A model generated the notes under the pieces. It was given only the letters and a program-made list of their open reading frames with translations. It did not search any database and was not told the DNA's origin. The position numbers and the translations under genes were made by a program. From Desulfobacteraceae bacterium (GTDB lineage: Bacteria; Desulfobacterota; Desulfobacteria; Desulfobacterales; UBA11574), in assembly GCA_029857875.1 (NCBI GenBank), contig JAOUGB010000195.1, positions 1 to 5,402 of the forward strand: 5,402 bases of DNA, in the 5' to 3' direction. Positions 1 to 5,402 of this stretch are shown in pieces. How positions within the stretch are numbered: position 1 is the stretch's first letter; each line of letters begins with the position of its first letter.

Positions 1-1
1 C

Positions 2-145
2 TATCACCTGGCCGAATTGGCCCGACGGTTCAGTATCGGAACCAACGAAACTTCCCCGATCATCAGTATCGTGTATCTTATCGTCTTTTTTCTTTTCTTT
101 ACGAGCCTTGCGCTGAGCAAGATGAAGAAAAGGTTGATTCAATAG
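2..145 (+). CDS. C-terminal end of an integral membrane protein (5' end outside window)
   Basis: An open frame enters from the left edge and ends at a TAG at 143-145, giving the last 47 residues of a larger protein. The first part (YHLAELARRFSIGTNETSP) is polar. It is followed by one strongly hydrophobic stretch of about 20 residues (IISIVYLIVFFLFFTSLAL) and a short basic tail (SKMKKRLIQ), as expected for a final membrane helix with a cytoplasmic positive end. The layout, a polar loop and then a last helix with a Lys/Arg tail, resembles the C-terminus of ABC-2 type permeases (multi-TM exporter subunits), but 47 residues are too few to assign a family. It converges on the small gene at 149-409 with only 3 bases between the stop codons, so it belongs to a different transcription unit from the liv operon. 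Sure that it is coding; unsure of function. Confidence 0.6.
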   Translation, partial: YHLAELARRFSIGTNETSPIISIVYLIVFFLFFTSLALSKMKKRLIQ

Positions 146-148
146 TCA

Positions 149-409
149 TTACAATTTTTTGTAATTCCCATAAATCTTCTTCAAACCGCCGCCGATCAGA
201 AGAACACCCATAAGATAGAAACTAAAACGGATAAAGCCGATCACCGAAGAAAACTGCTGTATCTGTTCGACTCTGGGCATGACCTGGGGTATCCTGTAAA
301 TGACGCCGATGCCCGCAAGGGTCAGCGCAATACCATAGATGAGCTGAATAGCCGGTTTGTTTTTAAAAATAGACTCTTTTGGGTTGTTGTCCAATTTTTC
401 AGAATTCAT
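149..409 (-). CDS. Small two-helix membrane protein of unknown function
   Basis: This gene encodes 86 residues from ATG at 409 to TAA at 149. I do not recognise a named family. The N-terminus (about residues 1-19) is polar and charged. Residues about 20-39 (IQLIYGIALTLAGIGVIYRI) form a first likely membrane helix. A short linker with Pro41, Pro45 and acidic/glutamine residues follows, then a second helix at about 56-76 containing GVLLIGGGL, and a basic tail (KKIYGNYKKL). There is no signal peptide cleavage pattern and no catalytic motif. A GAGG lies about 12 bases before the ATG, and a GAG lies 7 bases before it, so translation initiation is plausible. The gene lies 267 bases downstream of livF on the same strand, separated by repeats, so it may or may not share the operon transcript. 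A role in transport is not supported by anything seen. It looks like a real gene because of its coherent amphipathic layout and the tight convergent packing with the plus-strand gene. Confidence 0.7.
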   Translation of the reverse strand: MNSEKLDNNPKESIFKNKPAIQLIYGIALTLAGIGVIYRIPQVMPRVEQIQQFSSVIGFIRFSFYLMGVLLIGGGLKKIYGNYKKL

Positions 410-437
410 GTTTTATCTCAACCTCGATTGTTAATTT

Positions 438-551
438 AAGGATTCGAGGATTCCCCGGTTAAATTCGCTACGCTCCTTTTCTCCGAAAAATTTAACGGGG
501 CAGGCAAGGGGTGAAGGGTTCGAGTGTTTTATTTCTAACGATTGAATCCTT
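438..551. repeat. Nested inverted repeat in the spacer after livF
   Basis: The outer arms AAGGATTC (438-445) and GAATCCTT (544-551) are perfect complements. Inside them, 453-465 (CCCCGGTTAAATT) pairs with 489-500 (AATTTAACGGGG) across a 23-base loop, with a single bulged G. A CGATTG direct repeat occurs at 425-430 and again at 539-544, near the two ends. The loop contains TCGCTACGCTC (465-475), which nearly matches a motif upstream of livF. Neither strand has a run of T after the inner stem, so this does not look like a standard intrinsic terminator. It could be a dispersed palindromic element or a transcript-end structure. The arms are seen directly; the element interpretation is inference. 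Confidence 0.5.
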
Positions 552-582
552 ATGATCTTACCAACCCTTTTTTCTAGTTACC

Positions 583-621
583 ATTTACTATTTACTATTT
601 ACTATTTATTATTTACTATTT
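583..621. repeat. Heptamer tandem repeat (ATTTACT)n
   Basis: Five consecutive 7-base units, ATTTACT, ATTTACT, ATTTACT, ATTTATT, ATTTACT, are followed by a partial ATTT. One unit carries a C-to-T change. A degenerate AGTTACC unit precedes the array at 576-582. The array sits in the non-coding spacer about 55 bases past the livF stop codon. It is a short microsatellite that could vary in copy number by slippage. It lies outside any gene and has no visible promoter next to it, so a phase-variation role is not supported. The rest of the 410-676 spacer, apart from this and the nested inverted repeat, shows no gene. Confidence 0.8.
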
Positions 622-676
622 GGTTTATGTTCTTTCAGAAAAAAATTAATTATACCTGAAGCGGCAGATATTTAGA

Positions 677-1390
677 CTATCCTCCCAGATAAACCTCCTT
701 AACCCTGGGATTGTGCAGTAATTCACCGGCCAGACCTTCCATTACAATTTCGCCCCTTTCAAGCACATAAGAGTGATGGGCAACTTTTAGCGCCGCCTGC
801 GCATTCTGTTCCACCAAAAGGACCGTGGTCCCGGATTCATTAAGCTGTTGAATGACGTTAAATATTTCGCGAACGATCAACGGCGCGATGCCCATGGAGG
901 GCTCATCCAAGAGAATCAGTTCCGGTCTGGCCATCAAAGCACGGGCAATGGCCAGCATCTGCTGCTCGCCACCGGACAGTGTACCGGCGATCTGTTTGGA
1001 ACGTGTCTCAAGGATAGGGAAAATCTCATAAATACGATCAACGCGTTTTTTGATCTCAAGGCGGTTGTTGCGCTTAAAATAGAGATAGGCTCCCAGATGA
1101 ATATTGTCCAAAACGCTCAGATGGGCAAAAATCTGTCTTCCTTCAGGCACCTGTGATATACCCAACCCCACGATCCGGTTGACAGGCATTCCGGAAATAT
1201 CCTTGTCTTTATAAAAAATACTCCCCTTACTGATTTTCATCAAACCGGAGATCGACTTCAAAAGGGTCGACTTGCCGGCCCCGTTAGCCCCGATAATGGA
1301 AACCACCTGTCCTTTCGGCACCTTTAGGGAGACATTCTTAAGCACCTGGATACTGCCATACGCAGCGTTTAAGCCCTCAATCCTTAGCAT
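677..1390 (-). CDS. livF: Branched-chain amino acid ABC transporter, ATP-binding protein LivF
   Basis: This is one of the two cytoplasmic ATPases that power LIV-type amino acid uptake through LivHM. All ABC landmarks are present (numbering from the start at 1390): Walker A GANGAGKS at 34-41, Q-loop Gln80 in the LivF-typical VPEGR context (81-85), signature LSGGEQ at 138-143, Walker B LILLDEP at 158-164, D-loop SMGIAP, and VEQN with Gln195 at the switch position where many ABC proteins have His. VEQN is normal for LivF and separates it from LivG. The protein ends in YLGG, as LivF proteins do. I chose ATG 1390 because it gives MLRIEGLNAAYG and 237 residues, the same length as Escherichia coli LivF. 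The in-frame ATG at 1432 would add 14 residues encoded by repeat DNA with no ribosome binding site. The site before 1390 is only a weak GAG 9 bases upstream. livF is the last liv gene and is unusually distant (207 bases) from livG. Confidence 0.96.
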   Translation of the reverse strand: MLRIEGLNAAYGSIQVLKNVSLKVPKGQVVSIIGANGAGKSTLLKSISGLMKISKGSIFYKDKDISGMPVNRIVGLGISQVPEGRQIFAHLSVLDNIHLGAYLYFKRNNRLEIKKRVDRIYEIFPILETRSKQIAGTLSGGEQQMLAIARALMARPELILLDEPSMGIAPLIVREIFNVIQQLNESGTTVLLVEQNAQAALKVAHHSYVLERGEIVMEGLAGELLHNPRVKEVYLGG

Positions 1391-1412
1391 GTTTGATATC
1401 TCGCTTCGCTCA

Positions 1413-1526
1413 CAATTGGAATAATGGAACAATGGAATGATGGAATAATGGGTTGCTGTAGGAATTAGATTGATATTGTTCCTTCAACCCAGCGTTCCAC
1501 TATTCCAAGATTCCAACATTCCATTG
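1413..1526. repeat. Long imperfect inverted repeat of 8-base units between livG and livF
   Basis: The left arm (1413-1455) contains four tandem 8-base units, TGGAATAA, TGGAACAA, TGGAATGA and TGGAATAA (1417-1448), then TGGGTTG. The right arm (1485-1526) starts CAACCC and carries the complement-type units, TTCCA repeated every 8 bases. By hand alignment about 32 of 42 positions are complementary. The mismatches fall mostly in the two variable bases of each unit. The 29-base loop can extend the stem with GGAA (1461-1464) pairing TTCC (1479-1482). No T-run follows on the minus strand, so it is not a classical terminator. It lies inside the operon, where livG and livF are normally nearly adjacent, which suggests an inserted dispersed repeat. 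In the transcript it would form a long hairpin just before livF. Confidence 0.8.
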
Positions 1527-1597
1527 AAGTAGCATAAACCAGCAGCTATTAAAAAATCTTTGACTTCAAGAAACTGTAGAATTTTCGAGACATACAA

Positions 1598-2374
1598 TTA
1601 CTCGCTTCCTAAATAAGCTTCAATAACCCTGCGATTATTTTGTATCTCTTCGGGCGATCCTTCGGCAATCTTCTGTCCATAGTTCAACACCGCGATCTCA
1701 TCGGATATGTTCATGATCACCTTCATGTCGTGTTCCACCAAGAGAACGGTGATCCCCTTTGCATTGATGGCCCGGATCAGAGAAGATGCCACGTAAGTTT
1801 CGGTCTCATTCAGCCCGGCTGCAGGTTCATCCAGACAAATCAGTTCCGGTTCACTGGCCAGGGCCCGCCCGATCTCGAGTATCTTTTGCTCCCCTAAAGG
1901 CAAACTGCCTGCAGGGTCATTGAATTTATCGACAAGTCCGATAAATTTTAAAATCTTCATGGCGCTTTCTTTAACCTGTGCTTCTCTCCGCCTGAACTGC
2001 GGAAGTTTAAGCCCCGAAGATAAAAAAGATGATCGTACTCTGGTATGACAGCCCAGCATCACATTTTCCAGAACTGTCATATTGCCGAACAGCTCCACGG
2101 TCTGGAATGTCCTGGAGATACCCCGTTGTGCAATCTTGTGGGCTTTGAGATGTTCAATGGGCAATCCCTTGAACATGACCGATCCTTCTGTGGGCGGAAA
2201 AGATCCGGTGATTATATTGAACAGCGTCGTTTTGCCTGCACCGTTGGGACCGATAATGGCTTTGATCATTCCCCTTTTCACCTGAAAACTAAGATTGCTG
2301 AGCGCCATCAACCCGCCAAAGGCCATGACCACGCGATTTAGCTCCAGAATATTTTCTTCTTCAACAAAATTCAT
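1598..2374 (-). CDS. livG: Branched-chain amino acid ABC transporter, ATP-binding protein LivG
   Basis: This is the second cytoplasmic ATPase of the LIV importer, partner of LivF on the LivHM channel. The protein has 258 residues, normal for LivG. Visible motifs are Walker A GPNGAGKT at 42-49, Q-loop Gln91 in GISRTFQ, the LivG-style degenerate signature LPLGEQ at 158-163 (the family uses LPYG/LSYG forms rather than LSGGQ), Walker B ELICLDEP ending at 184, the PAAGLN D-loop, and the switch His215 in VEHDM. The insertion between the Q-loop and signature (about 110-135, basic and Ser-rich) is typical of LivG. The C-terminus ends VIEAYLGSE, also typical. The start at 2374 is 7 bases past the livM stop. 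An AGGGAA 10 bases upstream overlaps the livM 3' end, so translation is probably coupled to livM. The downstream neighbour livF follows only after a repeat-filled spacer. Confidence 0.97.
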   Translation of the reverse strand: MNFVEEENILELNRVVMAFGGLMALSNLSFQVKRGMIKAIIGPNGAGKTTLFNIITGSFPPTEGSVMFKGLPIEHLKAHKIAQRGISRTFQTVELFGNMTVLENVMLGCHTRVRSSFLSSGLKLPQFRRREAQVKESAMKILKFIGLVDKFNDPAGSLPLGEQKILEIGRALASEPELICLDEPAAGLNETETYVASSLIRAINAKGITVLLVEHDMKVIMNISDEIAVLNYGQKIAEGSPEEIQNNRRVIEAYLGSE

Positions 2375-2381
2375 CGGACGT

Positions 2382-3335
2382 CTATTCCCTGAACCAGTCT
2401 CTTACGATTCCCGGCACCCCAACCAGTCCTTTGGGCAAAAAAATGGTGACCAGAAGCAGGATGGCCCCGTATACGATGACCTCATATTCCTCGAAATAAT
2501 GGAGCCATTCATAGCTTAAAAATGTGATGAGGCCGGCACCGATAATCGCACCCCAGATGTTATGCATTCCACCCAGCGCAATCATGATCAGAAGCTTGAT
2601 GGAAAAGAAAAGATCAAAGGTTGACGGGTTGATAAAATTAAGATAATGGGCATAAAGACTGCCCGCCAGAGAAGCCAAAACCGCTGAATAGACAAAGACC
2701 AGTATCTTAAACCTGGAAATATCCACACCCATGGCGCTGGCCGCCGGTTCACTGACATGAATGGCCCGTAAGGCACGACCGATGCCTGATTGGATTAAAT
2801 TGACGGTAAAGATAAAAACAGCAAAGACAAAAATCCATACCAGATAGTAATACTTTTCAATAGAATCAAATTCAAATCCATATAGACTCAAACCCGGGAT
2901 GCCGGTCATACCATCCGGACCGCCGGTCCAGGACGCCTCTTCATTGAAAATGATATACACAATAATCCCAAAAGCCAGCGTTGCCATGGCCAGATAATGA
3001 CCCCTTAGCTTCAGAGAAGGCGCTCCCACCAAAACTGCAACCACCGCAGATATGACCATACCGATGAATATGCACGGCCATGGATTCAAACCATACTGAA
3101 CCGTTAAAATAGCAGAAGTATAAGCCCCGATGCCGTAAAAGGCCGCATGTCCGATGGAGATCTGGCCGGCATAGCCCATGAGCAAACTCAGTCCCATGGT
3201 CATCAGGCAGTATATTCCTACAAAGATCATGATGTCGGTATAATTTTCTATAGAGGGAATTTCGTGGGCAACCCATGGAAAGGCGATGATAAAGAGCGCA
3301 AAGAGGGTTATGGGAATTTTTCCGATTCGTAACAT
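2382..3335 (-). CDS. livM: Branched-chain amino acid ABC transporter, permease LivM
   Basis: LivM is one half of the inner-membrane channel of the LIV importer and pairs with LivH. The protein has 317 residues and is mostly hydrophobic, with about eight to nine likely membrane helices. LivM hallmarks are present: GYAGQISIGHAAFYGIGAY at about 54-72, LKLRGHYLAMATLAFG at about 108-123, the periplasmic WTGGPDGMTGIPG at about 136-148, and the ATPase-contact loop GIGRALRAIHVSEPAASAMG at about 184-203. GGMHNIWGAIIGAG follows at about 255-268, with a C-terminal PKGLVG. The start at 3335 has only 2 bases between it and the livH stop. An AAAAGG 8 bases upstream (3344-3349) lies within the last codons of livH, which suggests translational coupling. 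Length and motifs show nothing truncated. It lacks the long N-terminal extension found in enterobacterial LivM, like many LivM proteins outside that group. Confidence 0.97.
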   Translation of the reverse strand: MLRIGKIPITLFALFIIAFPWVAHEIPSIENYTDIMIFVGIYCLMTMGLSLLMGYAGQISIGHAAFYGIGAYTSAILTVQYGLNPWPCIFIGMVISAVVAVLVGAPSLKLRGHYLAMATLAFGIIVYIIFNEEASWTGGPDGMTGIPGLSLYGFEFDSIEKYYYLVWIFVFAVFIFTVNLIQSGIGRALRAIHVSEPAASAMGVDISRFKILVFVYSAVLASLAGSLYAHYLNFINPSTFDLFFSIKLLIMIALGGMHNIWGAIIGAGLITFLSYEWLHYFEEYEVIVYGAILLLVTIFLPKGLVGVPGIVRDWFRE

Positions 3336-3337
3336 CC

Positions 3338-4240
3338 TTAAAACCTTTTGATCTTGCTGATCTCTATACTCCCTAAAATTCCACTGGGTCTAAAAAACAG
3401 GACGATCAGAAGCACGATCAGCGCAAAAGCATCTTTGTAACCCGAGCTAATCAGTCCGGCCCCAAACGACTCGATGGTTCCCATAATAAGCCCCCCCAGA
3501 ATAGCCCCGGGAAAGCTTCCCAGTCCTCCAAGGATGGCCGCACCGAATCCCTTCACCGCCAGCATGGCTCCCCGGTCGTATTCCATAAGGGATATGGGTG
3601 TTACCGTAATACCGGCCACCGCCCCAATGGCCGCTGAAAGGGCAAAGGACAACAAAATCATTTGTTTGACATCAATCCCCACCAGGCTGGCCGCATTCGG
3701 ATTGTCCGCACAGGCGCTCATGGCCTTTCCAACAATGGTTCGATCAAAAAAGATCGACAAAACAATGACAATAACGATCAGAAAGCCGATCACCCACAAA
3801 TACTGGGGTTGAATCACGGCCCCAAAAACAGTGATGGGATTACGCCCGGAAAATGCTTGTAGATCATAAGGATCCTTGCCCCAGATAAACATGGCCGCGC
3901 CCTTGATCAGAATCGACGCTGCAATGGTGGCGATAATCAGCGTAAGCACCGAGGGCTGGCGGATGGGGCGGATCGCCAACCGGTCTAGAAGTATCCCCAC
4001 CAGTGTCACAAGAATAACCGTGGCCGGGAAAGCCATAATTAAAGGAAGCCCCATGACAACGTGAAAAAAGACCATGATCAATCCCCCCAGCATGACGAAT
4101 TCGCCCTGGGCGAAATTGATGATCTCGGTCACATTATAGATGATGTTAAATCCCACGGCAACCATGGCATAGACACTGCCTACGGTAATACCGGTGATCA
4201 GGTATTGAAACAGCTGCCCTGATAGTGTTATCGTTTCCAT
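3338..4240 (-). CDS. livH: Branched-chain amino acid ABC transporter, permease LivH
   Basis: LivH is the other inner-membrane channel subunit of the LIV importer. The protein has 300 residues, as usual for LivH. It shows the family motif INFAQGEFVMLGG at about 41-53, the RLAIRPIRQPS segment at about 87-97, the ATPase-contact loop GKAMSACADNPNAASLVGID at about 171-190, the KGFGAAILGGLGSFPGAILGG segment at about 230-250, and the C-terminal RPSGILG. About eight hydrophobic helices are likely. The ATG at 4240 gives the expected N-terminus (METITLSGQLFQYLITGITVGSVYAMVAVGF), but no Shine-Dalgarno-like purine run is visible just before it; the preceding bases read TCCTGTTCTAATCT. Initiation may therefore be weak or rely on the AT-rich leader. 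It follows livK after a 170-base spacer with two hairpins, which fits lower expression than livK. Confidence 0.97.
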   Translation of the reverse strand: METITLSGQLFQYLITGITVGSVYAMVAVGFNIIYNVTEIINFAQGEFVMLGGLIMVFFHVVMGLPLIMAFPATVILVTLVGILLDRLAIRPIRQPSVLTLIIATIAASILIKGAAMFIWGKDPYDLQAFSGRNPITVFGAVIQPQYLWVIGFLIVIVIVLSIFFDRTIVGKAMSACADNPNAASLVGIDVKQMILLSFALSAAIGAVAGITVTPISLMEYDRGAMLAVKGFGAAILGGLGSFPGAILGGLIMGTIESFGAGLISSGYKDAFALIVLLIVLFFRPSGILGSIEISKIKRF

Positions 4241-4260
4241 AGATTAGAACAGGATTTGAA

Positions 4261-4294
4261 CTCAATTGATCGTAAATAAAACCGGTCAATTGAG
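4261..4294 (-). promoter_or_regulatory. Inverted repeat / RNA hairpin before livH
   Basis: CTCAATTGA (4261-4269) and TCAATTGAG (4286-4294) are perfect 9-base complements. The stem can extend inward to 12 positions (4261-4272 with 4283-4294) through one T-G pair, leaving a 10-base loop. It ends about 20 bases before the livH start codon. No T-run follows it in the direction of transcription, so it is not a plain terminator. It could act as an mRNA processing or stabilising structure, could influence livH initiation, or could be a DNA operator given its palindromic form. The base pairing is seen; the role is inferred. Confidence 0.5.
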
Positions 4295-4309
4295 GTTTGA
4301 TTAATAAGC

Positions 4310-4337
4310 GAGGGTGGCAAAATGGAACGCCACCCTC
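4310..4337 (-). promoter_or_regulatory. GC-rich hairpin between livK and livH
   Basis: GAGGGTGGC (4310-4318) and GCCACCCTC (4329-4337) are perfect 9-base complements around a 10-base loop. It lies about 75 bases past the livK stop codon and is the strongest stem in the spacer. The base run that follows on the minus strand (GCTTATTAATC) is AT-rich but not a T-run, so termination would be partial at best. A stem of this type at the 3' end of a binding-protein cistron is known in ABC importer operons to protect the upstream message and keep binding protein in excess. That function is inferred here from position. Confidence 0.6.
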
Positions 4338-4410
4338 ACAATGTTTGCAGAAAAAAATCTAAAACCTTAAATGATCTAAAGTTTTTGGTTACGATCAATA
4401 AGGGTAAAAA

Positions 4411-5402
4411 TTAGTCCGCCAATGCCCAGTCTCCATTTTTAACAACAACCATATTAAAGGCATCTTTCGTCAAACCGTTATGGTCGTCGGCAGAGTAGTT
4501 GAAAATACCATGTTGACCCACGAAACCTTTGATATGATTTTCAAGATAGCCCTGAATCTTTGCCTTGTCGCAACCAACATTCTCAAGCGCTTTTACCACC
4601 ATGTTCAGCGCATCCCATGCGTGACCGCCGAATGAGGACAAAGGTTCGTTATATTTGGCCATATAGTCTTCCATATACTTGGTGGTCACACCTTTTTGCG
4701 GATGGTTTGCCGGAAGCAGCCCGGCGATATTACATGAACCCAGAGGGCAAAAAACGCCTTCTGCCGCCCCTGCCGCGAGTTCGATATTTTTGCGGCTGCC
4801 AAAGCCATGACTCTGATAAAACGGTATGCTGGTCATTCCCAAATCTCTATAGTTGCGAAGCACCGTCACCTGGGTCGGACCCACAGACCAGTTGACGATG
4901 GCTTGTGGCGATGTTCCTTTGACCTTGGTCAGCTGAGCCGTCATATCCGTATCTTTAGGACCGTATTTTTCATCGGCAACAATATTCATTTTATACTCGG
5001 GAGCAAGCCGCATGAGTTCATCACGGCCACTGGCGCCAAATCCTGAAGTAACGCTCATAATGGCAATATTACTTATACCGGTTTTTTGCAGCCGTGTATA
5101 AATTGCCTCTACCGCCATGGTGTCGGTTTGAGGCGTTTTAAAAACCCATTTATACGGTTTACCGGTCTTGTCATCATGAACGATTTTATAACTTGCTGCA
5201 CAGGAAACCAGCGGCGTCTTATATTTTTCAGCCAACGGCACAACCGCCAGAGACGTCCCGCTCAAGGAAGGACCGATCACCGCACAGACTTTGTCCTGGG
5301 TAATGAGTTTTTTAACCGCCAGATTGCATTTTGTCGCATCGCCTTCGGTATCGTAAACAATCAGTTCCAGCTTGCGCCCGTTAATGCCGCCGGCTTTGTT
5401 GA
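4411..5402 (-). CDS. livK: Branched-chain amino acid ABC transporter, substrate-binding protein LivK-like (N-terminus outside window)
   Basis: This is the periplasmic ligand-binding protein of the importer. The frame stays open to the window edge: reading upstream of the GTG at 5278-5280 gives NKAGGINGRKLELIVYDTEGD..., the conserved start region of Peripla_BP_6/LivK proteins. About 329 residues are visible and end at TAA 4411. The signal peptide and first lobe strand, probably about 50-60 residues, are missing. Visible landmarks (counting from the first full codon) are GPSLSGTSLAVVPLAEKYKTPLVSCAAS at about 43-70, which holds the Ser/Ala residues that bind the ligand alpha-carboxylate and amino groups in this fold, and the lobe-2 SVTSGFGASGRDEL at about 116-129. 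GGHAWDAL lies near 258-265. Six cysteines are present, including a C-x4-C pair at about 218/223. The gene heads the operon. The ligand cannot be fixed from sequence: Leu/Ile/Val is the default, but relatives bind other amino acids, amides or aromatic acids. Confidence 0.95.
   Translation of the reverse strand, partial: NKAGGINGRKLELIVYDTEGDATKCNLAVKKLITQDKVCAVIGPSLSGTSLAVVPLAEKYKTPLVSCAASYKIVHDDKTGKPYKWVFKTPQTDTMAVEAIYTRLQKTGISNIAIMSVTSGFGASGRDELMRLAPEYKMNIVADEKYGPKDTDMTAQLTKVKGTSPQAIVNWSVGPTQVTVLRNYRDLGMTSIPFYQSHGFGSRKNIELAAGAAEGVFCPLGSCNIAGLLPANHPQKGVTTKYMEDYMAKYNEPLSSFGGHAWDALNMVVKALENVGCDKAKIQGYLENHIKGFVGQHGIFNYSADDHNGLTKDAFNMVVVKNGDWALAD

Noticed and set aside
148..165. ATTACAA-TTTT-TTGTAAT hairpin at the convergent gene junction as a bidirectional terminator.
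   Set aside because: The 7-base stem is nearly all A/T, and no T-run follows on either strand; too weak to call, although the position is suggestive.
634..660. TTCAG...CTGAA pairing just after the livF stop as a terminator.
   Set aside because: Only 5 base pairs, and the A/T run lies in the loop rather than after the stem.
677..1390. Gln instead of His at the LivF switch position (VEQN) as a possible catalytic defect.
   Set aside because: This is the standard form in LivF proteins, so it is a family feature and not an anomaly.
1391..1432. Upstream in-frame ATG at 1432 as the livF start, adding 14 residues (MFHYSNCERSEISN).
   Set aside because: It lies inside the TGGAAY repeat, has no ribosome binding site, and makes the protein longer than the family norm; the start at 1390 gives exactly 237 residues and a typical N-terminus.
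1598..2374. LPLGEQ in place of LSGGQ in LivG as a broken signature.
   Set aside because: LivG proteins normally carry degenerate LPYG/LSYG-type signatures, so this is expected.
848..5046. Several plus-strand open frames of 60-112 codons lying opposite livF, livG, livM, livH and livK.
   Set aside because: They are antisense to genes with intact family motifs, have compositions expected of shadow frames, and resemble no protein family.
4411..5280. GTG at 5278-5280 as the true start of the binding-protein gene.
   Set aside because: The frame continues open to the window edge and encodes conserved LivK sequence (GGINGRKLELIVYDTEGD) upstream of it, so the gene is cut by the window rather than starting there.

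Overview
The window is dominated by a branched-chain amino acid (LIV/HAAT-type) ABC transporter operon. It lies on the minus strand, is read from right to left, and runs livK (5' end cut by the window edge) - livH - livM - livG - livF. The base composition is moderate, with many AT-rich spacers. The wording of the LIV proteins, especially the binding protein, resembles what I know from anaerobic, sulfate-reducing-type Desulfobacterota (Desulfobacterales). This taxonomic guess rests on protein style and repeat style only, not on a marker gene.

Layout from left to right: 2-145 is the 3' end of a plus-strand membrane-protein gene. It converges, with a 3-base gap, on a small minus-strand gene at 149-409 that encodes an 86-residue protein with two predicted membrane segments and no recognised function. 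Bases 410-676 carry no gene but hold a nested inverted repeat (438-551, inner arms 453-465/489-500) and a heptamer tandem repeat (583-621). livF is 677-1390. I place its start at 1390 rather than at the upstream in-frame ATG at 1432, because the shorter form gives the family-standard 237 residues and the longer form starts inside a repeat. Bases 1391-1597 separate livF from livG and hold a long imperfect inverted repeat built from 8-base TGGAAY-type units. livG (1598-2374), livM (2382-3335) and livH (3338-4240) are tightly packed, with spacers of 7 and 2 bases. A 170-base spacer with two perfect-stem hairpins separates livH from livK (4411 to the window end).

How the genes work together: LivK captures the ligand in the periplasm, LivH and LivM form the two-subunit membrane channel, and LivG and LivF are the two ATPases on the cytoplasmic face. 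All five have intact family motifs. The tandem hairpins after livK fit the usual need for more binding protein than membrane components. The promoter is not in the window; it should lie upstream of livK beyond 5402.

I see no evidence of a wholly new system here. The parts worth a second look are non-coding: the repeat element that splits livG from livF, the repeat-rich spacer after livF, the paired hairpins between livK and livH, and the small unassigned membrane protein.
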